From Zygaena filipendulae (lineage: Eukaryota; Arthropoda; Insecta; Lepidoptera; Zygaenidae), in the NCBI GenBank assembly GCA_907165275.2, contig OU015653.1, positions 1,208,001 to 1,272,000 of the forward strand: 64,000 nucleotides of DNA, written 5' to 3'. This document shows, piece by piece, positions 22,346 to 34,078 of the stretch. The translations under genes and the position numbers were made by a program. The number at the start of each line of letters is the position of its first letter. Positions within the stretch are counted from its first letter, which is position 1. The notes under the pieces were generated by a model. The model worked only from the letters and a program-made list of their open reading frames with translations, was not told the DNA's origin and ran no database searches.

Positions 22346-22934
22346 ATACACAAAAAAGCTTTGATTGAAATTGAAATAGTCGCTAGAAGCTTTTATTCCT
22401 TCTCGTTTAAAATAATCATATACCTTACCTAGGTAGGTATTATATCAGCTAGTTGTACTAACTCGCGTAAAGTTTGATTTTCTGTTAAACTCCGATTAAT
22501 TATTTTATTTAACTCAGGAGGTTGGTACCTTTTGTTCACTTCAATATCATCCGCCTTAATTTAAGTGTTCGCGGAAACTCCGGGGAATCCCTTCTTTGAG
22601 ATTTCGTGTTTAGTGAGTCAGATGAGAAATAGGTAGGATTCCAGGGTTTATCAGTTATCACCGGGTTTGTCTCATATTTCTGGTAAAATCAGATTTTCGC
22701 AAACAAAAGCGATTTTTTGTAAGATTAAAATCGTCAATTCTGAGGCCACAAGCCGTGGGTCGCGTAATGAAAAAAGTAGAATCGTTTGGTGGCGCGGTCT
22801 CGCGACGAGGGCGCCCGGCTCTGCCCGCTTCTCACCGCTCGCGCGCACCTAGGACTCGCACCTTCGTACACACAGACGCACAGTTCCAAGAACAGATAAC
22901 AATTTCGAACAAATTCGAGGATTGTGCTAAGAAC

Positions 22935-23745
22935 AATAAAATGAAAATGTTAACTAGAGAGACAATACAAGCGGGGTAGATGGCGCCACGTTTGCAAAGA
23001 AATTCGAGCAAACGTTCATAATTTCAGAAAACTTTCTGGCAACTCAAATATATCTATTTGGTGTCGACAATATTGAATTGTCATTGGTTATCGAATTCGA
23101 CGCACCAAATGACGTATATATACACACCGGCAGAATTAGCGGAACATAAAAAGGCAGAGTATAGAAATAATTACGTATATATATTAAAACAAATAATAAT
23201 TAGACTTGAAGTAATAAATTAATATACATCTTTTAACACTTTAAAAGTTTGTAATAAAATTATTAAATTTTATTTAAGATAATAATAAAAAAAACAATTT
23301 TTCTCTAATTTGTGGGCACACAAATAATGTTGCAAATTAAAGATTACTGTGATTTTAACACGAAATAAATGAACGATTAATAACGTGTGTTTCCCCTTCG
23401 TGATTTAACTTTTATTTGCAACATTGTCTGTGTTCTCACAAACTACAGATTTTTTTTATTTTTTTTTATTTTGATAATTTTTAATAAAATTTAACTAAAA
23501 ACTTCTTAAAGTCGATGTTAAAAGATGTATATTAGTTTGTTACTTCATGCCTGATAATAATTTGTTTTAATATATATACGTAATTATTTCTATACTCTGC
23601 CTTTTTATGTTCCGCTAATTCTGCCGGTGTGTATATTAATGCACTTCGTTCATTTGTATGTGTGACGAATAGTGACACTGGTTTTTATCTGTTGTCATAC
23701 TAAACTGAGTTGATGCCTTTTCTGTCTTGTTCAGTGTTACTAACT
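22935..23745 (-). mobile_element. Family H (hAT-like) copy, old, interrupted
   Basis: GTTAACTAGAGAGACAATAC at the left and GACACTGGTTTTTATCTGTT at the right match the two ends of family H. The middle is replaced by the palindromic element at 23121-23633. More diverged than the other family H copies. Confidence 0.65.
23121..23633. mobile_element. 513-bp palindromic element with TACACACCGGCAG ends
   Basis: The inverted similarity runs for most of its length: about 75 bases nearly perfect from each end, then diverged arms meeting near 23370. TA flanks both ends. No coding capacity. Confidence 0.8.
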
Positions 23746-23800
23746 GTTGCAGTCCTATGAAATTTCATGTAATCTTATAATGTTTTTATAAATACAAACT

Positions 23801-23969
23801 AGATCATCATCATTTTCAGCCTGCAGCAGTCCACTGCTGGACATAGGCCTCTCCAAGGGCTCGCCACCTATCCCGATCTTCAGTCACTCGCATCCAGTTG
23901 CTACCAGCCACCCACCGCAGATCGTCGCTCCATCTGGCAGGGGGGCGCCCCACACTACGCTGATAGTAT
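23801..23969 (-). pseudogene. RTE-type LINE 3' end
   Basis: Minus strand reads GRPPARWSDDLRWVAGSNW, then EAYVQQWTAAG and stop, then an ATGATGATGATC tail. Frame intact over about 47 codons, 5'-truncated. Same C-terminal signature as 1376-1559. Confidence 0.85.
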
Positions 23970-24496
23970 TATCTAAACTAAATAAATACTAAAAAAAAAG
24001 TCCCATGTCGCATAAACAACACGTCCGTGTGTAGCTCGTCGTATAGTTTTGGGGGAACGGGACGCGTGGGCCTTAGGGGGGACCCCGTGCGAAACAAGCC
24101 GGGACTTTTGTTTATAGGCACGTTAAGAAAAATAATGGACGCCAGTTTCCGAGCCACTGAATATTTTATTTTTGTTATTCGCCCACTAACGGCGCGTTTT
24201 TTCTTTATTGTCCACCAAAACAAATGGTCCAAGTTGCGTATTGGTTTCCCGGGGACGTTTTATTGGCTGTTTCTGGTGTTTTTCTCCTTTTCGATAAACG
24301 TTCACCCGGATTAGCAAAAAGAATAACTCATACCTACAATATTTATGGATTTTAGAAAAAAAAAACGAATAGTTTCATTTGATTAAACAACATACTAGGT
24401 AGAGCTTATCGAAGCTAAAACAGTACAACCGTTAAAATATCGATACGACACATATTTATATGTATAAATCTGGTCCTGCCATTCGTCCTCAGTTGC
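23970..24496. other. Unassigned sequence
   Basis: A GGGGGGACCCCG-rich patch near 24070; open frames on both strands here are short and unrecognised. Confidence 0.45.
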
Positions 24497-24504
24497 CGCA
24501 TAGT

Positions 24505-24843
24505 CAGAGGCGTCTTTACCTATAGTGCAGGGTGTGCGGCGCACACGGGCGCCGCGCGCCGAGCGCCCTTGCGACACATCCGAAGATGCGTCGCTCTCAA
24601 AGACCCTGCGCCCGCCGTGGCCGACGCCGGGCGCACGGTAGCAAAGCAAAACTACTCCTTTTCCTACCTACTCTATTTAAATTTACACAATTACTTTTGT
24701 TTCAACATGAAAGCAGCCTTAAAACAGATAATAAAAGATGAAATTGGCGTAATGTCGCATCGCTACCAAAGGCGGGTGCCCGCTTGAGGGCGCCAGGTTA
24801 CTGGCTGCACACGGGTCCCACAAGGGCTATAGAGACGCCTCTG
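24505..24843. mobile_element. Non-autonomous hAT element
   Basis: Ends CAGAGGCGTCT and AGACGCCTCTG are inverted repeats of the hAT type. Flanks CGCATAGT (24497-24504) and CGTATAGT (24844-24851) form an 8-bp duplication with one mismatch. GC-rich ends, AT-rich centre; open frames inside are not transposase. Confidence 0.85.
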
Positions 24844-25152
24844 CGTATAGTGTCGCCGCACTCACACTATTAAAGAGATATTATCAATACATGATATCGC
24901 ACATCTAAAACTGCTTGTTGAGTAGTGGGGCGTGTCATTTTAGTTTAGATAAGCTCTGGTAACTACTCTTCAATGTGCACAGATTGTTATTCGCAATGCA
25001 AGCATCCTCATCTCCATTAATAGAATTCCTAGAAGACCTGAGTACCTGAATATCCAATATCCGTGTATCATTTCCGCACAACAAAGCACTAGCCCTAGGT
25101 AAGTAATCAACCGAGCGGCGCAGCGGTGCTTCTACAAAGAGAGATTTTATTT

Positions 25153-25386
25153 GGACGCAGATAAGCAATAACATGTTAACCCACAAACTTAAGTTATTGA
25201 TTCAGAACGATTTATTGAGAGTTAAGGAACATTTTTTATTATGTGTTTAGATTATTACATTGCTTAAATATGTAACTAAATATTTAACATAAAAAGTGTT
25301 GGCACAAAATGGGGCTAAACTTTTAAAACACGATTTACTCAAAATTTCTCCAGTGTGGGTTAACACACTATTGCTTATCTATGTCC
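25153..25386 (-). mobile_element. Family G element, copy 1
   Basis: GGACGCAGATAAGCAATAAC to TGCTTATCTATGTCC, 234 bp; ATTT at 25149-25152 and 25387-25390 is the target duplication. Confidence 0.9.
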
Positions 25387-25548
25387 ATTTATACTAGTAT
25401 TGTAGTAAATAGCGTATCGAAGTTTGCATTCCATTCGCAATGGAATAGCACCGTAAGGAAACAGAAGTACCGAAATGGAGCTAGTATTTCAGAGGAAGAA
25501 AGAATATTTGTTATAATCGTGAAGTGGATTATTATTATTATTATAATC

Positions 25549-25740
25549 TGCTAATATTATAAATGTGAAAGTAACTCTGTCTGTCTGTCTGTTACGTTAC
25601 GCCTCGACGGCTGAACGGATAATCATGAAAATTTGCATATACATTGCCAGGGATACAGAGAAGGACATAGGGCACTTTTATCCCTTAGTTGCCGCGGAAT
25701 CTTCGACATTAACGCCGGTGAAACCGCGGGGATCAGCTAG
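25549..25740 (+). mobile_element. Family A Helitron-like copy with (GTCT)n
   Basis: CTAATATTATAAATGTGAAAG, then CTGTCTGTCTGTCTGT, full body, perfect hairpin, ATCAGCTAG followed by T. Confidence 0.85.
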
Positions 25741-26141
25741 TTATTATTATAATCGAATTAAAACGGTGTAAACAAATAGTACATTGTTATCCTAGGGGTG
25801 AAAGTAACTTCTTTAAAGTCTTTCTCCCGAGGATAACACTGTGCTTTTCATTACGAATGCAAGGAAAGTCAAAATAAAAATAGGAATAAGCTAAAGAAAA
25901 AATGAGTGAATTTTATTTTACATAAATCAACCATTAGGTGTGCTACTGGCCAGTAAGTATGCCCCTATGACATAAAAAAAAACTTGAGTTGCTGCAGTAT
26001 CCAGCTGTCAGTTGAAAGCGATTCTCCCTAGGGCTGAAAAGTGTTACTTTCAACCCGCTTCTCAGGCAACTTCAGACCTACTTTCCGAGTATGAGTAATG
26101 AAAAATTAATTAAACGTTAAAGTATATACATACTAATATAT

Positions 26142-26222
26142 AAGAAAGTGTAACTTCTCATAAATACATACGTATAGGTACACCGTATACACGTATGCAT
26201 TTATGAGAAGTTACACTTTCTT
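26142..26222. repeat. Hairpin with 32-bp arms
   Basis: Arms 26142-26173 and 26191-26222 (AAGAAAGTGTAACTTCTCAT and complement) differ at one position; 17-base centre. No target duplication noticed. Confidence 0.9.
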
Positions 26223-26223
26223 G

Positions 26224-26358
26224 ATGTGAATCCTTCACGCTATAACTACCTGCCCAGTCAATCAACGTGAAATCGTGAAATTTTTCACGTTGTCAGAGGT
26301 ACATAGAAGGACATGGGCAGGTTACTTTTAAAGCCGGAATTAACGCGGGTGAAGCTAG
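26224..26358 (+). repeat. Family A remnant
   Basis: GTTGTCAGAGGTACATAG and GTGAAGCTAG pieces; the hairpin is deleted. Confidence 0.6.
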
Positions 26359-26540
26359 TTAAAAATTTTAAACGTATAAAAATAAATTAGCAAACATGAA
26401 AACCAATGCCATCTATTGTGATTTGTGTGAGTTAAGACTTGGAACTAATTTGAAATAGAGACACCGGATGTTGCACTCGGTGGCACTTCCGTTGCCAGCT
26501 AACGTTTCACACTCAGCGCGCTACGTAAGAACTCACAAAT

Positions 26541-26988
26541 GAAAAACCGGCCAAGTGCGAGTCGCACTCGCGCACGAAGGGTTCCGTGCCATGATCTATA
26601 AAACGGCAAAAAAATCATATTGTCTGTTGTATGGGAGCCCCCTTTAAATATTTGTTTTATTTTTATTAAATTATTTATTTTTAAAGTGACTTAAAGTAAA
26701 TAACTAAATATTCCGTGAATATTTCAAGCGTCTACCTGTTGCCGTTATCTAGCAAAAACGAGCAAAAAAATCACGTTTGTTGTATGGGAGCCGGGAGATG
26801 TTTTTCAGTATTATACTATTTTTTGGTATAGCGGCGACAGAAATACATCATTTGTGAAAATTTCAACTGTCTTACTATCACAGTTCATGAGATACAGCCT
26901 GGTGACGGACTTACTGACGGATGTACGGACGGACGGACAGCGAAGTCTTAGTATTAGGTTTTACCCTTTGGGTACGGAACCTTAATAA
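26541..26988 (+). mobile_element. Lepidopteran-type dispersed element 'CCGGCCAAGTGCGAGTCG'
   Basis: Begins AAAAACCGGCCAAGTGCGAG and ends TTTGGGTACGGAACCTTAA, with ATGAGATACAGCCTGGTGAC inside. I recognise these landmarks from repeats abundant in moth genomes; its class is not clear from one copy. Internal TTGTATGGGAGCC occurs twice. Confidence 0.7.
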
Positions 26989-28555
26989 AAATAAGTAAAC
27001 TCTCGAGTCTAGAAACATTAGATCGAGACGCAACCCAAGTAAGATTCATATCTGAAGCGGAAGGCGAAACTTTGAATCTTATGACAATATTACATACAGT
27101 ATAATTTAATATTTCAATTTATATCTGCGTAGGTTTGCGAATGATAAACGGTTGTAAGACGCCACAGGCTTTTGTTTCAATTACTCAAGATCCCGCGTTT
27201 GCTGTAAGCAGAGAGGCTGTACTCGACACAGTTCGGTTTTTCCACGAATCGTGATGTGAAAAAAAAGGACGAAGCTACACTCGTAGTAGGTGCGTCTCGT
27301 TTTATTTGAACGATTGAAAGGACTTCACCTCTGTGGTGAAGGTCTGGAGCGCTCTACCCATTTATAAAGTGCAAGTAAACGATATCCTAACTGAAGTGTA
27401 CGAGCATTTGTATAATTTTATACATACACAATTCATGCGATTCCACTGTTTCTAGGTATATAATACTAATAATATATTATGCGTCTATCTGTCCGCTCAC
27501 ACTCACACAATCTTGGCGTAGACACATGCACGCTACAAGTTCCATATTACTGTTTTTTTGGTAAATTTTTATTTTTATTTGTATCAATTTATGCATAGTA
27601 GAGAGCCCTTTCCTCTGGCGGTTTCACCCTTCACAAGTCCTTATCTATATACATTAAAAAGGGAAGCCTTGTGCAAAATTTCTAGTTTCCAGTCTCGGTA
27701 TAGTTATGTCTGAGTTTTGACCTGTTGACTTTCTAACTGACTGTTTCGTCAGTCAGTCAGGACATGTAGTTTTCTAATGTATTTTTATTTAGGTTTTATA
27801 GTTTAAAAAGAAAAACTTTCGTAGAGACTGGTTTTGTTTTGCAATTTGATTTGTTTCTGGACGATTTTGTAACTAGTTTTTTTGAACTTTGCATGGTAAG
27901 GATACAATAGAAAGATGAGTAAGTACATAAAAAAGTACAACATACACAAAAAAAGGGGCGTAGGTACCGGTAATCCATATATCCAATGTAGGTCGACCAA
28001 CAAAATCAGCAAAACCATCTATTTTGCTGTTTGTACAGTCAACAATATCGTCGCATTTCGCCCGAATGATTTCATTATAATCCCTATTTCCCCTTCACTT
28101 GTTTTCAATATGAAAATGTTGGTATCCAATACGGCTTGTTAGCTATCAAAGAGATATATATCAGAATCTCTTTGTTTGGTTCGGTTGAGGGAACCAACGT
28201 TCCATTGATGGCTTGGATAGTTTTTCTTGTGAAATCCCACAATATTTTCCACAAACGAAGCTAAAAGTTTGATGTCAGGATGTCAGGCGACATAAAAGAC
28301 GTATTATGACGTGTGTTTGTATGTGTGCGCCCGTGCCCGCGTGCGTGCATGCAATCAATATACATGAGTGTAGGTATTTTGTTAAATATGGGTAAAGTAT
28401 TTTAAGTCTACCAATTTGGCGAAAGATAAAACTCAATAAACTTAGCCTGAAGCCCGTCAGAAATATATAGATATACTCATACCATTTATATAGGGCAATG
28501 ATATTAAACAATACCTTGTGAACGAGTTAAATTTATTCTCATACTTATACATCAA
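26989..28555. other. Mostly unassigned
   Basis: Weak family A echoes near 27600-27670. A (GCGTGC)-like run at 28330. No gene recognised on either strand. Confidence 0.4.
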
Positions 28556-28790
28556 TTTTTCCGAATGGAATTCCGGGAAAAAAGTACTCTATGTCCTTTT
28601 TTGTACCCCTGAGTCCTGACGGCCCTGACAGTAGTTTACGGTGATTAGCCGTACCCCGCATTAATTCCGGATCTCTTAAGTTGGACCAAATACAACATAG
28701 TGACCAAATTTCATCATGATCGATTCAGCCGTTTCGGAGTCCATCGCAGACAAACAACGTGACACATGATTTATATATATATATTAGATT
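28556..28790 (-). mobile_element. Family A Helitron-like copy, rearranged
   Basis: Begins inside the body (GAATTCCGGGAAAAAAGTAC) and includes the variant ACCAAATTTCATCATGATCG and ATATATATTAGATT start; the hairpin end is lost. Confidence 0.65.
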
Positions 28791-28860
28791 TTTTTCTAAC
28801 ATAGCAGCTTAATACTCATGGTTAATGTTCTTGATGCAGAATAAAATAACCGAAAATAGT

Positions 28861-29181
28861 CTAGTTTCCTAAATTTTTCTTTTTAGTCCGTTTTGTAGAT
28901 TATTAAAAAATATTGGACACGTATTTTTTTATTTTTTATGTAACCAAAAAATAACGGAGATATATCAAGTCGAAATTTCACATGACGTCACGCCTCGCTA
29001 CAGTTTGTTCGCACGTTATAGCGAGCTGTGACGACACAAGTCCCCCACCCTAAACTTTAGTGCGCTTTATCTATGCATATTTCCATTATTTAAAAAAAAA
29101 CAAAAAATACGTGTCTTTTATTTTTTTATTATCTAACTGACGGACTAAATAGAATTTTGATTTTTTTACCCAGGAAACTAG
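28861..29181 (-). mobile_element. Family C element, copy 2 (CTAGTTTCCT subtype)
   Basis: Shares the family C interior but ends CTAGTTTCCT/AGGAAACTAG. One intact TGACGTCA at 28983; the second site is mutated to TGACGACA. Confidence 0.75.
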
Positions 29182-31112
29182 CCTATTGATATTATTCCAA
29201 CGCTCCTATAAAACCTACTGGGTGGATTCCAAATACGTTGGTTCTAATATTACACCACGGGTATTTGCTTTTAGATAGTAGATACGTTTATTTATTCCTT
29301 TGTTTATACTCCATCGAAATGTATCACATTAGCTGTTAATTTAGCAATATCGCGGTAATCCCGAATAGCACAAAGTCATTAGCAGTGTATCGATAAAATA
29401 TTAGTTTTGAGCGTTGCAATTGTTCCGTTGCACGTTGCCGACTTCCGCTCGCTTGAAACATCGAATGTTTGCACGGAAACAATAATCATCGGGCGTATTG
29501 TGCCCACTGGGTTCGCTCACCTACAGATTAAAATTTTGCACATAATATTTTACAATTCTGCGTGAAACATTAAATGGGGAAACGTCACGGGTGATATACG
29601 GCGCTGGCCGTTCCCGGAATATGCCGAGTGGCATGGAAAAGGTATTTCTGCGAAACAAAGTTGCGCCGTAGTGGATATTATTGTGGCGAAATAAAACACC
29701 GATATTGAATAATAGTAGGTTATAAATTTGTGCGGCGTATTGTGCGTAAATCATTTTTTATGGAGCAAATCTTTATAAAACATTGGACGATTCGAAGAGA
29801 ATGTTACGAAGCTTTTTTCGTGATTTGATTAAGAGAATTTTAAGAACGTTATTATGGGATTTCATTCAAAAATCAAAATTGCTTGGAATCGACACAGCCG
29901 GGATCGATGATTTTTTTGTATAAAATGATATATCATTCATTTATTTGTATAAAAGAATAAGGGTCTAAGGTCTGACTACTGTCTTGCAAAACAAAAAAAA
30001 ACTCTTCAAAATATTGTAAGAAAATAGAAAACACATTTATTATTAATTTAGTATTTTTTTATTATTGTAAATACACTGTCGTAAAGTTAAATGTGTATCA
30101 AAGAAACACATTTGAAGGCACCCAAATTATACTTAAAAAGAAAACTATAAAACATGTCATATAAAAAAGGAACAAGAATCGCAAGCACCGCTATATACCA
30201 ATTGAGAATTGTATTCTCTGTCTGTCCGGGAGTTTATGTATGAATGTTGTGAACAAAGACACCCCGAAATTGTGCATGTAAATTGCGATAAAAAATGTAG
30301 AGAAATACTCGGCAAAGTGAAAATACCGAGTTCCGAGCGAGCGCAGACGTAAGGCGGATGAGACCACGGAAATAGTATGTAAACGCAACGCCTCAGAATT
30401 CACGAGTGTTCGTTCACTTCGAACAAGTTGACTTGAACGTTTTCTTAAATATGGCTGGGCGGCGCAAAAAATTTCACCAATATCGACTTGAAATAGCTTC
30501 AAAACTAATAAGGTTTGTAGTGTTTGTTTCCTATGCCGTAAGACAACTTCATGAACCAGTAACTTGTTCGAAGTGCAAAGCAAGTACGCTAATCACGACT
30601 TCCACTTGCCAAAATTAAACAAACTGAATTGCTTTTTTTTGTAAGTTTGGTATGGTTGCCTTCTCTGTTTCATTAATTTCATTAAAGCCCGGTTTAAATT
30701 CATTACAAACAAATAGAAAATATTTTTAAATTTCACAATTTTGTATTTTTAAAGTTATTATTAAGTTAAGATTTTGTGATGAGTAAGTGGTATTATACTT
30801 TATATCTATACTAATATTATCTATACTTGTATACTAATAGAGAGAAAAAATGTTTCTGTATGAATTGCAACTACTACTACTAACTACTACTAACTTGCCA
30901 TGTATGTATGTAACTTTATAATAATTATGATTGTACGGATGGAATCTTGCAACTAAATTTTGAAGCAGATTTTCAACCGATTGAACAGAAATTTTGTATA
31001 CACGTTTTGTTTGGATAACAATGTATGGTTCATTCTTATTAGCGCATTTAAATAAAAGCTTGTTGTATAAAAAAGTTTTTTTAAAAAGTTTTCCATCGAG
31101 ACTTATCGTAAA
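29182..31112. other. Largely repeat-free stretch
   Basis: No family of this window is recognisable. At 30451 an ATG opens MAGRRKKFHQYRLEIASKL and meets a GTTTGT donor-like site at 30513, or reads on to a 55-residue end with CSKC; too little to call a gene. Confidence 0.4.
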
Positions 31113-31318
31113 CTAGCTGTACCCCGCGATTTCACCCGCGGTAATTTCAGTGTCCCCGCGGGAGTTCCGGGATAAAAAGTACCCTATGACCTTCTCTGTA
31201 CCCTGACAAGGTGCATGCCAAATGTCATCCAAATCCGTTTAGACGTTTTTGCGTGATTGAGTAACATACATATAAACATTCAAACATCCACACTTTCACA
31301 TTTACAATATTAGTAGGA
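31113..31318 (-). mobile_element. Family A Helitron-like copy
   Basis: Complete: CTAGCTGTACCCCGCG end, body, TTTACAATATTAGTAGGA start. Confidence 0.85.
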
Positions 31319-31685
31319 CTAACAATGTACTGAAAAAGGTCGTTCCATTTACTTGCTCCATCAACTGGACGAATTCAAACGCCAATCGCAACAACACGGC
31401 GAGGAACGCTTGAAAAGTGGTGTATCTTTGATAGTTACACGCTCTACTTTGCCGTGGTTCACTCGCATGAATTTACGCCGGTTGATTTATCGATACGCCA
31501 CGACGTATCGATGTTTTCATTTATTATCGACATAGCGTTAAGTGATGCACTCTATCTTGTACGAATCGGTTCGCTGACTCCAGAATGGAAACGTTGTTCG
31601 ATACAGAAGCCAAAATGAACGATTCGGTAATATAATCGGTACGGCATGTTTTATAGAAGTTATAGTGTTTAAAGAATAATAATCA

Positions 31686-31913
31686 TCTACACATATAAAA
31701 TGCTTTGTCCTGAATGACTGATGGATCAACGCACAGCCTGAACCGCTGATCGTAGAGGCCTGAAACTTGGAGGGTGTGTTCTTTGTATGACGGAGGCATC
31801 CGATAAGAAAGGATTTTTGAAAATTCAACCCCTAAAGGGATGAAAAGGGGTTGCAAAGTTTGTTTGTTTGTAACTTCGAAATCATCGCGGGTGAAACCGC
31901 GCGGGACAGCTAG
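31686..31913 (+). mobile_element. Helitron-like variant A2
   Basis: Same body as 3210-3442, inverted; ends GCGCGGGACAGCTAG followed by T. Confidence 0.75.
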
Positions 31914-31919
31914 TTATAA

Positions 31920-32204
31920 TCCTACTAAATAATATAAATGTGAAAGTTTGGATGTTTGTTACTCAATCACGCAAAAACAGCTGAACGGATTTGGATGAAA
32001 TGTGGCATGCACGTTGTCAGGGGTACAGTAAAGGACATAGAGTACCTACTTTTTTACCCGAAATTCCCGCAGGAAGCACCTTAAATTTTAAGATAACCAT
32101 GAAAATCTGTATTTGGTTTTTCAAATCATGTATGTATGTATAACAAGGTGTTTCGTAATCCAACCCCTAAACGTCAAATGGGTGAAACCGCGCTAGCCAG
32201 CTAG
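31920..32204 (+). mobile_element. Family A Helitron-like copy with both ends
   Basis: A|TCCTACTAAATAATATAAATG start and AGCCAGCTAG|T end, matching the A|TC and CTAG|T insertion rule. Only six bases separate it from the end of the preceding A2 copy. About 100 bases near the 3' end do not match the family. Confidence 0.8.
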
Positions 32205-32298
32205 TTATCCTTAGGTACCTACTATTATAAATAAATTCGATCGTAAGTTTCAGTTTGTTTGTCACGTTTTCACGCCTTCACGATTTGACCATTCTAAT

Positions 32299-32518
32299 GG
32301 CTCCACTACATTATCGCCGAGTACAGACGTTTATACGCGGTCACGATAGTGTAGGCAAACTCGGCTGTACTCGCCGATCATCGTCTATGATCGCCTGCGA
32401 CGTGTGAATTGTCGGTTTTTGGGCACGCATCAAAGGGAATCGCCTGTGGTCGCGTTGAGGTGTCCACATTATCGCCGATCACGCGATCAACGATCATGGG
32501 CGATAGTGTAGTGCAGGC
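32299..32518. mobile_element. Possible inverted-repeat element rich in ATCGCCGATC
   Basis: GGCTCCACTACATTATCGCC at the left and an inverted GGCGATAGTGTAGTGCAGGC at the right. The interior repeats TCGCC and GATCG motifs. It cuts off a family A 5' part that starts near 32222. Confidence 0.55.
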
Positions 32519-32532
32519 ATAATGTTATAAAT

Positions 32533-32843
32533 GGACATAGATAAACAATAGTGTGTTAACCCACAATGGAGAAATTTTGAGTAGGTAAATCGTGTTTTAA
32601 AATTCTATAATTTTAAAACAAAATAATTAATTTTTAATTCTTTAATTTTAAATGGTGTTTTAAAATTCTATAATTTTAAAACACGATTTACTGTCAACAT
32701 TTTTTATGTTCAATATTTAGTTACATCCTTAAACAATGTAATAAAGTAAACAGATAATTAAAAAACGTTCCTAACTCTCAATGGATCGTTCTGATTAGAT
32801 AACTTAATTTTGTGGGTTAACATGTTATTGCTTATCTGCGTCC
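32533..32843 (+). mobile_element. Family G element, copy 2 (expanded)
   Basis: GGACATAGATAAACAATAG to TTGCTTATCTGCGTCC; AAAT at 32529-32532 and 32844-32847. Longer than the others (311 bp) because TTTTAAAATTCTATAATTTT is duplicated inside. Confidence 0.88.
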
Positions 32844-33197
32844 AAATATGATTGTAATTTTAACTTGTAATTTTAATTTGGTGATTTTAATGCCAATGTT
32901 AATTTTGTAGGATTAACATTATAATACAAATCACGATCGCTAGAAGAGTAACATGGCGAGAAATAAACCATCATATTATCCGAACACGTTCGCCTAATGT
33001 CATCAGGAGCTGCAACGAACCACCATTTATCATCGAAACGCGTTGCAAAATGTATTTCTATGTTTTCGTTTGATTAATGTTCGCGCTGCATCCCTAATTG
33101 AAATTCGTTTTAATAAATAAAAGGGAACCTCCTAATGATTGCACGGTGTATGTACCTATTTAGGAGATTTTCAAGCTCGTCATATTTTATTAACTTA

Positions 33198-33506
33198 CTA
33201 GCTGTTCCCCGAAGTTTCACCCGCGGTAATTTCGGAGTTCCCGCGGGAATTCCGGTATAAAAAGTCCTTCCCTGTATCCCTGACAACGTTCTCAATTACG
33301 GTAGAGAGAGATGTTGCGTCTGAAGGGAAGCCGGCGGGAATCGGCTTCTATGGTACCTTCGCCAAGTACCCTATGTCCTTCTCTGTACTCCTGACAACGT
33401 GGGTACCAAATTTCATCCAAATCCGTTCACCCGTTTTTGTGTGATTGAGTAACAAACATCCAAACATCCAAACACCCACACTTTCACATTTATAATATTA
33501 ATAGGA
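33198..33506 (-). mobile_element. Family A Helitron-like copy with insertion
   Basis: Complete ends; about 85 bases around GAAGGGAAGCCGGCGGGAATC are inserted in mid-body at about 33290-33365. Confidence 0.8.
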
Positions 33507-33596
33507 TAACTAGACTAGCTATTCGCCACGGTTGTCTGCGAGAATTCCATGGTAAAACTACCCTGTGTCCTGAGATATGCAGAATAGGCATGTTGA

Positions 33597-33910
33597 CTAA
33601 TTTTTATTTTTTAGTTTGTCTTGTAGATTATCAAAAAATATTGGACACGTATTTTTTCTTTTTTTACGTAAACAAAAAATAACAGCGATATATTGGGTTG
33701 AAATTTCGCGTGACGTCACTATTCTGACAGTTTGTATGGCGGTTTTAGCGGTTAGTGACGTCACGACCCCCTCACCCTAAACTTTAATGCGCTTTATCTT
33801 TGTATGTTTTAATTTATTTGAAAAAGCAAAAAATACGTGTCTATTGTTTTTTTATTTTCTAACTGACGGACTAATTAGAATTTTGATTTTCAAAAGTAGT
33901 CCACATCCCC
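33597..33910 (-). mobile_element. Family C element, copy 3
   Basis: GGCATGTTGACTAA to GTAGTCCACATCCCC; two intact TGACGTCA sites at 33711 and 33756. Confidence 0.8.
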
Positions 33911-34078
33911 ATTTCATTAGGTACGTTTTATCGTTGTTAATTTCGGAGTTCCGCGAGAATTCAGGGATAAAAGTAGGCTCTCTCTGAACCTCTGACAACG
34001 TGTACAAAATTTCATAGCGATTGGTTAAACCGTTAAGGTGTGAAAGCGTAACTGACAATCAATCTCACATTCACATTT

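Noticed and set aside
24395..24787. Arginine- and alanine-rich frames on both strands
   Set aside because: They fall in the GC-rich arms of the hAT element.
30451..30618. First exon of a gene starting MAGRRKKFHQYRLEIASK
   Set aside because: Good start context and a possible donor, but no second exon or repeat relative was found; kept only as a note.
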